This document shows, one piece after another, positions 36,622 to 43,858 of a stretch of DNA of 64,000 nucleotides. Origin of the DNA: Mucilaginibacter pineti (GTDB lineage: Bacteria > Bacteroidota > Bacteroidia > Sphingobacteriales > Sphingobacteriaceae). The position numbers and the translations under genes were made by a program. The stretch is from NCBI RefSeq assembly GCF_900101875.1, contig NZ_FNAI01000007.1, positions 1 to 64,000 of the forward strand. Direction: 5' to 3'. The notes under the pieces are model-generated. The model had not been told where the DNA came from, made no database searches, and worked only from the letters and a program-made list of their open reading frames with translations. The first letter of the stretch is position 1; every line of letters starts with the position of its first letter.

Positions 36622-37086
36622 ATGAACTTCAACAAAATAATAGCGTCGATATTTGGGATAGGTTTTTTAAAGGGTGGGGGCACTTATGCGGCTATAGTTA
36701 CCTGCGGTGGCATCTGGCTGCTGTGGAAAACGCCTGCTTTGCAAAATCCGCTGTATTTACTGGCCATTACTATCATTATAACCCTTTGGGGTGTTTATGT
36801 AAGCAACAAGGTTGAACCCGATTGGGGCGAAGACAGCTCGCGCGTGGTGATTGATGAGGTTGCTGGTATGCTTATCTCGGTGTTGTTTTTACCGCAAACT
36901 CTTTACTTTTTGATAGGTGGCCTGGTGCTGTTTCGCTTTTTTGATATCGTAAAACCCCTCGGCATCCGCAAAATGGAAGCCCTGCCCAGTGGCACCGGCG
37001 TTATGATGGATGATGTGCTTGCCGGGGTTTACTCCAATGTTTTGCTTTGGGTGGGCTATTTCGTCTGGGTGAAATTTGGGCAATAA
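36622..37086 (+). CDS. pgpA: Phosphatidylglycerophosphatase A
   Basis: A 154-residue PgpA with the N-terminal segment IASIFGIGFLKGGGTYAA (about 7-24), the central DSSRVVIDEVAGMLISVLF (about 76-94) with the catalytic acidic residues, FRFFDIVKPLGIRKMEALP (about 112-130) and the final DDVLAGVYSN. It dephosphorylates phosphatidylglycerol phosphate in the inner membrane. The length is normal. Confidence 0.94.
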   Translation: MNFNKIIASIFGIGFLKGGGTYAAIVTCGGIWLLWKTPALQNPLYLLAITIIITLWGVYVSNKVEPDWGEDSSRVVIDEVAGMLISVLFLPQTLYFLIGGLVLFRFFDIVKPLGIRKMEALPSGTGVMMDDVLAGVYSNVLLWVGYFVWVKFGQ

Positions 37087-37104
37087 TCCTTATTGTAAAA
37101 AATA

Positions 37105-37137
37105 TAAAGTGCCGGCTGTGCGCATACCGGCACTTTA
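37105..37137. terminator. Bidirectional terminator between pgpA and prfH
   Basis: An 11-bp perfect stem TAAAGTGCCGG / CCGGCACTTTA with an 11-base loop, between convergent genes. Confidence 0.85.
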
Positions 37138-37139
37138 CT

Positions 37140-37766
37140 TTACAGTTCCTGTTGAATTATTTTAACGGCATTACCCCGCTGTAATGAATGGTGAGCTATC
37201 CAGTGCTCCTCATGCTGGTTGATTTGCTTTTGGGTTTGCAAGGCCATTACCTTTGCTGTTAACCGGGCCATACAAATTGTTTTATTTTGCAATTGCGATC
37301 GGCTATCCATTGCCAAAACCTGTATGCCGGTAGGTATGTGGATACCACGTACTGCGGTTTCAACTTTATTTACGTTTTGGCCTCCTGGGCCTGATGACCG
37401 AAGGGTTTCAAATTTTACATCATGTGTGTTAAAGGCAATTTGCTCATCTACATTGAAAATACCCACACCTGCAAACCAATTTTTTCGTTTATGAAATTTA
37501 CGGTAAGGGCTTTGGGCTATCCATTGTATAGTTCCACTCCATTCATTTATAAATATGTTTGGATTAACGCCTTGCGCCAATAGTGTTGCCGATAGCAGTG
37601 TGCCGGAAACTGTGCCTTTTTTGTTTTCAATTATAGATAGTTCTAAGCCAAAAGCTGCGGCCTGCTTCAGCATTATTTCCTGTATTTTGTAAACAACCCG
37701 ACAGCACTCTGCCGGGCCTTTGCCCGCGGTTATTTGTATAATTACTTTTTTCATTTTGTTATTCAT
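37140..37766 (-). CDS. prfH: Peptide chain release factor H
   Basis: A 208-residue RF-H: a release factor reduced to the peptidyl-hydrolysis domain. It has QITAGKGPAECCRVVYKI near the N-terminus (about 9-26), then SSGPGGQNVNKVETAVRG (about 127-144) with the GGQ catalytic motif. It lacks the stop-codon recognition domains of RF1/RF2. Its start overlaps the end of rtcB by 8 bases (an inner ATG at 37754 is also possible), so the pair is translationally coupled. RF-H proteins paired with RtcB-type ligases have been reported to repair ribosomes damaged in the decoding centre: RF-H frees the stalled peptide and the ligase rejoins the cut 16S rRNA. Confidence 0.92.
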   Translation of the reverse strand: MNNKMKKVIIQITAGKGPAECCRVVYKIQEIMLKQAAAFGLELSIIENKKGTVSGTLLSATLLAQGVNPNIFINEWSGTIQWIAQSPYRKFHKRKNWFAGVGIFNVDEQIAFNTHDVKFETLRSSGPGGQNVNKVETAVRGIHIPTGIQVLAMDSRSQLQNKTICMARLTAKVMALQTQKQINQHEEHWIAHHSLQRGNAVKIIQQEL

Positions 37767-39159
37767 TATTCATGCGTACTATACGGGGCATAAATTTGCC
37801 CTGTATGCTTACCAGGTTAGTTTGTGCAGCCATAACCGCTTCAATGTTTTTATAGGCCGATGGATTTTCTTCCATACTGCCGCCAATTAATGTTACCCCG
37901 GCTGCTGCAAGGGTTTTCTTCAGCGCCGATCCAGTCATACTTGCCTTGGCTTCTTGTCTGCTCATTGCTCTACCGGCGCCGTGCGACGCGGAATTTAGCG
38001 AATCCGTGTTGCCCTTACCAGCTACGAGATAAGCGGGGGTAGCCATACTGCCAGGAATAATTCCGAGCTCGCCTTCATGAGCAGGTGTGGCTCCTTTGCG
38101 GTGAATTATTGCTTCTGCTCCATCTGCAAGTTTCTCCCTCCACGCAAAATTGTGGTGGTTTTCTGTCTTGTGCAGGGCTTTTAGTCCAAGTGTCTTTAGC
38201 AGGTTTGCATGAATACGATCATGACAGGCCCGGGCATAATCGCCGGCAAGGTTCATGCTCAGCCAGTATTCCTGTCCTGCTTCGGTATCAAGATTAAGCC
38301 ATGCAAGTGGCTGGGCTTGCCGCGGCAACTTGCAGGTATCCATAGCCACCTGGGTATAATGGCGGGCAATATTTGCGCCCAATCCGCGACTACCCGAGTG
38401 TGATAACAAAGCCATGTAGCTGTTACCCGGTAATCCCAGGGTATTATTATCGGCCAGTTTAATCATGCCGAACTCTACAAAGTGATTACCGCTGCCTGAC
38501 GTGCCCAGTTGCTTGATAGCTTTGCCATGCAGTTTTTTAAGTAGGGGCGTGGCCTTAAATCTCGAATCGTCCAAAACCTCGTGGTATTGCGCGACCGCCA
38601 AGCCGCCTTCCATACCAAAATGAGTATCGCTAAACAGCACCTTTTTTATTTGGTGATCGTATCGGTTCAGGAACTTTTCATCGGCATCAATAATGGTTAA
38701 GGTCATCCGGCAGCCAATATCCATGCCTACACCATAGGGAATTACCGCATTACGGGTGGCCAAAACACCGCCTATTGGCAAACCATAACCGCTGTGCGCA
38801 TCGGGCATTAAGGCACCCTGTATGCTTATAGGTAAACTTAATGCCAGTGCCATTTGCTGTTTCGCGGCGTCTTCAATTTCATCAGCCCCATAAATTTTTA
38901 TCGGGGTTAGAGTTTGCATTAACTGATATTCGTTGGCAGGGAGATCATGCTTTTCTGATATAAATGCCAATGCTATTTTGCTTTTTATAGCATCATTAAC
39001 ATATGTGTCCGGATTGTCGCGAATATGGATTAATATCGATATAATATCTTCGTTAGTGTGATGTTTAAAATGTTTGGCTATGGTATTTATAACAATGCTT
39101 TTAAGCCTGTTATCTACATAGCCTATACTGTCCAGTTCTTTTATTTTCAAATTGCCCAT
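37759..39159 (-). CDS. rtcB: RNA ligase of the RtcB family (RtcB2 type)
   Basis: A 466-residue RtcB ligase. Seen: AQQQ-type LMPDAHSGYGLPIGGV (about 117-132), the manganese Cys in GVGMDIGCRM (about 142-151), GTSGSGNHFVE (about 217-227), LLSHSGSRGLG (about 249-259) and the guanylylation His in SASHGAGRAMSR (about 395-406). It has an N-terminal addition of about 60 residues compared with standard RtcB, as in RtcB partners of PrfH. It joins 2',3'-cyclic phosphate and 5'-OH RNA ends using GTP. It is followed directly by prfH. No archease gene is present. Confidence 0.93.
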   Translation of the reverse strand: MGNLKIKELDSIGYVDNRLKSIVINTIAKHFKHHTNEDIISILIHIRDNPDTYVNDAIKSKIALAFISEKHDLPANEYQLMQTLTPIKIYGADEIEDAAKQQMALALSLPISIQGALMPDAHSGYGLPIGGVLATRNAVIPYGVGMDIGCRMTLTIIDADEKFLNRYDHQIKKVLFSDTHFGMEGGLAVAQYHEVLDDSRFKATPLLKKLHGKAIKQLGTSGSGNHFVEFGMIKLADNNTLGLPGNSYMALLSHSGSRGLGANIARHYTQVAMDTCKLPRQAQPLAWLNLDTEAGQEYWLSMNLAGDYARACHDRIHANLLKTLGLKALHKTENHHNFAWREKLADGAEAIIHRKGATPAHEGELGIIPGSMATPAYLVAGKGNTDSLNSASHGAGRAMSRQEAKASMTGSALKKTLAAAGVTLIGGSMEENPSAYKNIEAVMAAQTNLVSIQGKFMPRIVRMNNE

Positions 39160-39556
39160 ACGGGTTTTGTTTAATAGTCTGCATGAGCCCTTTATGGGGA
39201 CTATGCTTATTTTGAAATCTGTGTGATTAAAAATTCATCCATCGTGTGGATATACCCATTATGAAAAGTCCCGGGCTAAAATTGAAACAGAAAATTTCGC
39301 AGACAAATAAAGCCAAGTATGCCAATCAAGAGATCATTGGCAAACCAACATTAATTAAAAAGCAATAGAAATATATTGTCCGCCTGTTTCAGGCAGTGGG
39401 TTGATGGGATATTGTGGAGGTACTTTCTTGCATGATTCCTGTTATTAGTGGTTAATATTGAGGAACTGCAGCAAAGATGTGAAAATTTATTAAAACCGCA
39501 ATAATTTATTTATCTGCGATTGCTGTGGATACAAATGTAAATAGCAGCCCGGTAAA
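39160..39556. other. 397-base gap without a gene
   Basis: No credible reading frame. It must hold the rtcB-prfH promoter (minus strand), but I find no TAnnTTTG match at a fitting place before 39159. A TACATTTG on the minus strand at 39532-39539 has no TTG partner. Confidence 0.5.
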
Positions 39557-39859
39557 TTATAGTTTCTGTTGTTTTATTAAACTTTCAAGCGCAAGTAAGT
39601 GCAGCCTGAAAGCCGCACGGCCCTTTTCTGAAGCGAGGTAACGTGTATTGGGCTTACGGCCGATAAAGCTTTTTTGTACTTGTATATATTCTTCCTTTTC
39701 CAAAGCTTTAAGGTGCGATGCCAGGTTGCCGTCTGTAAGGTCAAGCAGTTCTTTAAGTGAATTAAAGTCGTAGCTTTCATTGGCAACCAGCACACTCATA
39801 ATTTGCAGGCGGATGCGGTTTTCAAAGGCTTTATCAAATTGTTCTAATGATATGTTCAC
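39557..39859 (-). CDS. Winged-helix transcriptional regulator (HTH_34 type)
   Basis: A 100-residue regulator. EQFDKAFENRIRLQIMSVL, the helix-turn-helix DFNSLKELLDLTDGNLASHLKALEKEEYI (residues about 31-59) and the wing with KSFIGRKPNTRYLASEKGR match the small winged-helix family common in Bacteroidota, where it often sits beside a membrane protein gene. It starts with GTG at 39859, which overlaps the stop of the membrane gene (GTGA). The second gene of a two-gene operon. Confidence 0.88.
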   Translation of the reverse strand: MNISLEQFDKAFENRIRLQIMSVLVANESYDFNSLKELLDLTDGNLASHLKALEKEEYIQVQKSFIGRKPNTRYLASEKGRAAFRLHLLALESLIKQQKL

Positions 39860-40461
39860 GAATCGTATTTAAAATGCATCACTGTACCATAAATAATGTG
39901 CAGCAGGCCAAAACCAACCGTCCAGAAAATTAGTCCGTAACCGGGCATTAGCGCGCAAAGCAAACCTAATAAAATCTCCAGTATCCCCAATCCTTTTACA
40001 CCCGAATAAGTGTAATGACTGCCTGCAACGAGGGCCAGACCATAAAAAATGAGGGTAGCTGGGGCAACAATGCCGTAATAGCCGCGGTATATTAATATAA
40101 AAGTAAACAGGCCGCCTGCCACTAAGGGGATGCTCATATTTATCAGCAAACGCTTGCTGCCCGTGCTCCAAAATGATTGCCCATGTTTTTTTGCTTTTTT
40201 AACCGAGAGCCAAACACCCGTACCGATCGACAAAATAAGTACTGAAAAGGCTACCGCAAATAACTGTAATATGGTGATGTACTCATTGTGTGGCAGGCCA
40301 TATGCTTCATTTGCTATGATTTTGTAGCCTATAAACGCACCTATAATAGCGTATATGCCGGCCATTATGCCCGAGAGCCCACTAAGTGAAATGAACTTGG
40401 CCGAACGCTCCATCAGGTTGCGGATGGAGCTGAGTTCTGAATGAATGTCTTGATCTTTCAT
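39856..40461 (-). CDS. Membrane protein paired with the HTH regulator
   Basis: A 201-residue membrane protein from the ATG at 40461 (the frame is open to 40509, but that part contains the promoter). A short cytoplasmic start, SELSSIRNLMERSAKFISLSG (about 9-29), then about five to six helices (IMAGIYAIIGAFIGY; LFAVAFSVLILSIGTGVWL; IPLVAGGLFTFILI). It occurs beside winged-helix regulators in related genomes. It may sense a signal for the regulator or be its target. No enzyme motif seen. Confidence 0.82.
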   Translation of the reverse strand: MKDQDIHSELSSIRNLMERSAKFISLSGLSGIMAGIYAIIGAFIGYKIIANEAYGLPHNEYITILQLFAVAFSVLILSIGTGVWLSVKKAKKHGQSFWSTGSKRLLINMSIPLVAGGLFTFILIYRGYYGIVAPATLIFYGLALVAGSHYTYSGVKGLGILEILLGLLCALMPGYGLIFWTVGFGLLHIIYGTVMHFKYDS

Positions 40462-40479
40462 TAAAAGTACTTTGTTGTT

Positions 40480-40509
40480 CAAAGTTAGGTAGATAAATTG
40501 AATTTGCAA
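40480..40509 (-). promoter_or_regulatory. Promoter of the membrane protein-HTH operon
   Basis: On the minus strand: TTG (40507-40509), a 19-base spacer and TAACTTTG (40480-40487), a full consensus match. The leader is about 13 bases. It is back to back with the promoter at 40571-40599. Confidence 0.7.
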
Positions 40510-40570
40510 TGGCTGGTTGAAATAAATTTTAGGACAGGGGGGCTATTTGTAATTTAATTTTCAGTATTTA

Positions 40571-40599
40571 TTGAAAATACAAAATAAAATGTATATTTG
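40571..40599 (+). promoter_or_regulatory. Promoter of the DCC-epimerase operon
   Basis: TTG (40571-40573), an 18-base spacer and TATATTTG (40592-40599): a full consensus match, 27 bases before the ATG. Confidence 0.75.
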
Positions 40600-40626
40600 T
40601 ATTGTTGAAACGATAAATGAATTACA

Positions 40627-41451
40627 ATGAAAACGCTTAAAGATCACATGGTACTATTTGATGCAGAATGCCCTATGTGCAGTGTATACACCAAAGCCTT
40701 TGTAAAAACCGGGATGCTTGATAACAACGGCAGAACCCCATACCAGGCCGTGCAGCAGGAGGCTTGCCCGGTTTACGACAGGCAACGGGCAGTCAATGAA
40801 ATAGCCCTTATAAATATCAAAAACGGCGAAGTTACCTATGGAGTTGATAGTCTGTTTAAAATTATTGGTAATGCCTGTCCCGTTTTTACGACGTTATTTG
40901 CTTTCAGGCCTTTTGTATGGTTAATGAGCAAGGTTTATGCTTTTATAAGCTACAACAGGCGGGTAATTATTCCGCCCACAAAAGAAGATGCTAATTTTGC
41001 TTATCAGCCAACCTTTAAACTGCATTATCGCATTGCTTACCTGCTTTTTACCTGGTTTTGCACCGGGTTTATACTTACCGCATACGCGCATTTACTTACC
41101 CCAATGGTGCCGCTGGGAAATGCTTATCGCGAATACATGATCTGCGGCGGGCAGGTGATCTTTCAGGGATTGATTATCAGCGCTTTTTCACGCAGCCAGG
41201 TGTGGAGCTATTTAGGCAACATGATGACCATCTCTTTTGCCGGTAGCTTGCTCTTGCTTATCCCGCTGGTTTTAAGCCACTGGTTTACCGCTGGTCCGTT
41301 GTTTTACACACTTTGTTTCATGGGCGTAGCGGGCCTCATGTTCCTTGAGCACATCCGCAGAACAAAATTACTGAACCTGGGTTGGGTAATGACCATAACC
41401 TGGGTAACTTACCGCATTATTATATTGGTATTGATATTAAAACTGAACTAA
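40627..41451 (+). CDS. DCC (DUF393) thiol-oxidoreductase-like domain fused to a membrane domain
   Basis: A 274-residue protein. Residues 10-110 form a DUF393/DCC domain: MVLFDAECPMCSVYTKAF carries a C-x2-C pair in thioredoxin-like position (here ECPMC instead of DCC). Residues 130-270 form about four membrane helices. The stop codon overlaps the start of the next gene (TAATG). The family is thought to act in thiol-disulfide exchange; the function of the fusion is not known. Confidence 0.85.
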   Translation: MKTLKDHMVLFDAECPMCSVYTKAFVKTGMLDNNGRTPYQAVQQEACPVYDRQRAVNEIALINIKNGEVTYGVDSLFKIIGNACPVFTTLFAFRPFVWLMSKVYAFISYNRRVIIPPTKEDANFAYQPTFKLHYRIAYLLFTWFCTGFILTAYAHLLTPMVPLGNAYREYMICGGQVIFQGLIISAFSRSQVWSYLGNMMTISFAGSLLLLIPLVLSHWFTAGPLFYTLCFMGVAGLMFLEHIRRTKLLNLGWVMTITWVTYRIIILVLILKLN

Positions 41452-42380
41452 TGAAACCTTATAAAAAAATTGTACTTGCCGGCGGTAATGGTTACCTGGG
41501 CACTGTACTTGCAAAATATTATAAAGACCTTGCCGATGAGGTAATCATCCTGGCCCGCAAGCAGGCCCCGGTTGTTGATAACATCCATACAGCGTTATGG
41601 GATGGCCAAACAGAAAACGGCTGGACGGTACATCTTTCCGGTGCAGATATGTTGATCAATCTTTGTGGTAAAAATGTTAACTGTCGCTACACTGAGAAGA
41701 ACAAGGCCGAGATCATCCGCTCACGTGTAGTTCCTACCGAATTGTTGGGAAAGGTGATAAATAAAATGACCGATCCGCCAAAGCTCTGGATCAACGTAGC
41801 CTCTGCCACCATATACCGCCATGCCGAAGATCATCCGCAGGATGAGGAAACCGGCGAAATTGGTTATGGCTTTTCCATTGATGTATGTAACAGTTGGGAA
41901 AACGCATTCTTTAAAGCCGAAACACAGCATACCCGCAAAATTGCCCTGCGCATGGGTATAGCGCTTGGCCAAAGCGGCAGCGTTTTTCCGCGCCTACTTA
42001 ATCTTGTGAAGATGGGTATGGGCGGACAACAAGGCGATGGCCGCCAATATATAGCTTGGGTACACGAACATGATGTGGCCCGCAGCACCCAATTTTTGAT
42101 GGATCACCCCGAACTGGAGGGCATATTTAATTGCACTGCCCCCGAAGCCGCAAGGAACGCCGATTTTATGCAGGCCATGCGTAAAGGCTATGGAATGCCG
42201 ATAGGTTTACCCGCCCCGCAATGGTTGTTGGAGATTGGTGCGATAGTTATTGGTACGGAAACCGAGCTGATATTGAAAAGCCGATGGGTGAAACCAAAAC
42301 GTTTGCTGGATGCGGGCTTCACGTTTCAATATGAAAAAGCCGACCATGCCATCCATGATATTTTGAGTATAAGGAAGTAA
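41451..42380 (+). CDS. TIGR01777-type NAD-dependent epimerase (SDR39U1-like)
   Basis: A 309-residue extended SDR. The NAD motif is GGNGYLG (about 13-19); WDGQTENGW and ADMLINLCGKNVNCRYTEKNK (about 64-84) are subfamily marks; WINVASATIYRHAEDHPQDE gives the catalytic region, with Tyr near residue 122 and a Lys replaced in context; LRMGIALG follows. The C-terminal DUF1731-like domain includes LPAPQWLLEIGA and ESD-type ILKSRWVKPKRLLDAGF. It starts on the stop codon of the DCC gene, so the two are co-expressed. Substrate unknown; the family includes the cell-division-linked YfcH. Confidence 0.9.
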   Translation: MKPYKKIVLAGGNGYLGTVLAKYYKDLADEVIILARKQAPVVDNIHTALWDGQTENGWTVHLSGADMLINLCGKNVNCRYTEKNKAEIIRSRVVPTELLGKVINKMTDPPKLWINVASATIYRHAEDHPQDEETGEIGYGFSIDVCNSWENAFFKAETQHTRKIALRMGIALGQSGSVFPRLLNLVKMGMGGQQGDGRQYIAWVHEHDVARSTQFLMDHPELEGIFNCTAPEAARNADFMQAMRKGYGMPIGLPAPQWLLEIGAIVIGTETELILKSRWVKPKRLLDAGFTFQYEKADHAIHDILSIRK

Positions 42381-42389
42381 AGAACTCCC

Positions 42390-42465
42390 GTCATTCTGAG
42401 TGGAGCGAAGAATCTATTATACCGCTTGCATGTTTGCGAATAGATTCTTCGTGCCTCAGAATGAC
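42390..42465. repeat. Palindromic element of the GTCATTCTGAG family
   Basis: Left arm 42390-42418 and right arm 42439-42465 pair over GTCATTCTGAG and CGAAGAATCTATT with a small bulge. The loop is 20 bases. It lies 9 bases after the epimerase stop, between convergent genes. Confidence 0.8.
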
Positions 42466-42497
42466 AATTTCTATTAAAAGGGTTGTCCCCCGCTGCA

Positions 42498-42606
42498 TAT
42501 TCAGGCGTCCACGCCTGAATAATGTTTCATGGAGCGTCCACGCTCCCGTTTTCAATGGTAAGCGTGGACGCTTACTTGCGGTACAATTCAAGGATGGACG
42601 CTTGAA
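42498..42606. repeat. Four small hairpins in a row with TCCA/TGGA loops
   Basis: Hairpin 1 at 42498-42521 (10-bp stem, loop TCCA, core GGCGTCCACGCC); hairpin 2 at 42531-42546 (6-bp, core GAGCGTCCACGCTC); hairpin 3 at 42558-42575 (7-bp, loop TGGA, core AGCGTGGACGCT); hairpin 4 at 42587-42606 (6-bp, looser, with GATGGACG in the loop). The stem bases differ and are matched on both sides, while the GCGTCCACGC core (or its complement) is kept. Confidence 0.85.
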
Positions 42607-42613
42607 CTTGCAA

Positions 42614-43858
42614 TTATCTTTCCCCCGTTTTCTTCCCCACTTCCTTTGTCATTTTCAAAGTAAGGAATAGAAGCAGACCTAACGAAACAACAATAGCTAT
42701 CCATATAAATACGGTATAATCCCGCCCTTTTTTTACTACTGCCGGTGGTTGTATATTGTTTTTTATAACCGCATCATGAGTAATTAATGGCGTGTTGTCC
42801 TTTATGCTATCAGCAAAAAACTTAAGGTCATATTCTGCAGCCAAGGCAGATGAATCGCCAGTCAGCAGACGATAACTTTGTTTGCCCTCCAGGTAGCTGA
42901 TTAAATATTCATCTGATTGATAAACATCGATACTTTTTATAGTTAAAGGTGGATTATCGCCATTGTTTACCTGCAATATCAGCTGGTTGGTTTTGGCCGA
43001 TATCAGCACATCTGTGCTTTGGGTGGCGCTTATTTCAGTTTCTGCAACCGTCTCTTTGTAGCCGTTTATCAACTGATAAATAGTAATGTTACGCTTAAAA
43101 TATTTAGGGCCGCTAATATTTAAATGCAGTTTATTTACCTGGTAATTGTCATTTAGTTTAAGGTTGATAAAAGTTGTCTTGTTGCTATCGACACGGGAGA
43201 ATTGTACGGGAATTATCTGGGTATAGGCTAAAATAGCCGCATAATCTGTATAAATGCCAGCTTGTAAAAATTTGATGGGCGTTCTTCTTTTATCATTCAC
43301 CAACAATTTCAAATAACGATAACTGCTGGCCGGGAACGACAGCGATTGCATATACGTGCCTTCGCTGTTTTGCACTGCTTCCTGCAAAGGAATGTTCTCC
43401 TGTATGGCAAACCATTGCTGCAGGTCGTCGCTGCCAATGAGGTTGATCTGGCGCTGTACAGCGGTATTTTGCAGTTTTATCCAAAGGCGGTCGAGCGGCA
43501 AGCCTGTTTTATTTTCTACTATAAAAGTGGTGCCTGTATCTGTTGGCAGACGGGTGGCAATGGTATTGAAAACAACAAAGCTTTTCTGATCTTTCTGCGG
43601 CAAACTGCCGGCTTGTATGTAAGGCACAAAATTACCCTTGCCATCCGCTATGCGGATATCGCTCAGATCGGCCTTTGCCTTTGCCACCAAAGCCGGTTGC
43701 AGGTTAATGCGATAAAAGCCCGTGCTATCTACCTGTTGCAATGCAGCTCCGTACTTAAAGGTTTTTTGTGCCGATGCCGTTTTTATAGACGCAAAAAACA
43801 GCAGGATTAAAACCGCAATATTACAACTCCTTGTTATCGTCTTTGTTTTTAGCCTCAT
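42614..43858 (-). CDS. DUF3999 family envelope protein
   Basis: A 414-residue protein from the ATG at 43858 (a TTG nine bases upstream is possible). Signal peptide about 1-30 ending TASAQ, then the DUF3999 pattern of beta strands (FKYGAALQQVDSTGFYRINLQP; LSDIRIADGKGNFVPYI) and a single C-terminal helix (about 385-405, VFIWIAIVVSLGLLLFL). Its start overlaps the end of the DUF2339 gene, and DUF3999 and DUF2339 genes commonly occur together. Function not established; probably periplasmic and tethered to the inner membrane. Confidence 0.88.
   Translation of the reverse strand: MRLKTKTITRSCNIAVLILLFFASIKTASAQKTFKYGAALQQVDSTGFYRINLQPALVAKAKADLSDIRIADGKGNFVPYIQAGSLPQKDQKSFVVFNTIATRLPTDTGTTFIVENKTGLPLDRLWIKLQNTAVQRQINLIGSDDLQQWFAIQENIPLQEAVQNSEGTYMQSLSFPASSYRYLKLLVNDKRRTPIKFLQAGIYTDYAAILAYTQIIPVQFSRVDSNKTTFINLKLNDNYQVNKLHLNISGPKYFKRNITIYQLINGYKETVAETEISATQSTDVLISAKTNQLILQVNNGDNPPLTIKSIDVYQSDEYLISYLEGKQSYRLLTGDSSALAAEYDLKFFADSIKDNTPLITHDAVIKNNIQPPAVVKKGRDYTVFIWIAIVVSLGLLLFLTLKMTKEVGKKTGER

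Noticed and set aside
43346..43810. A 154-residue reading frame on the plus strand inside the DUF3999 gene
   Set aside because: It is antisense to a recognised gene, has no family features and no promoter.
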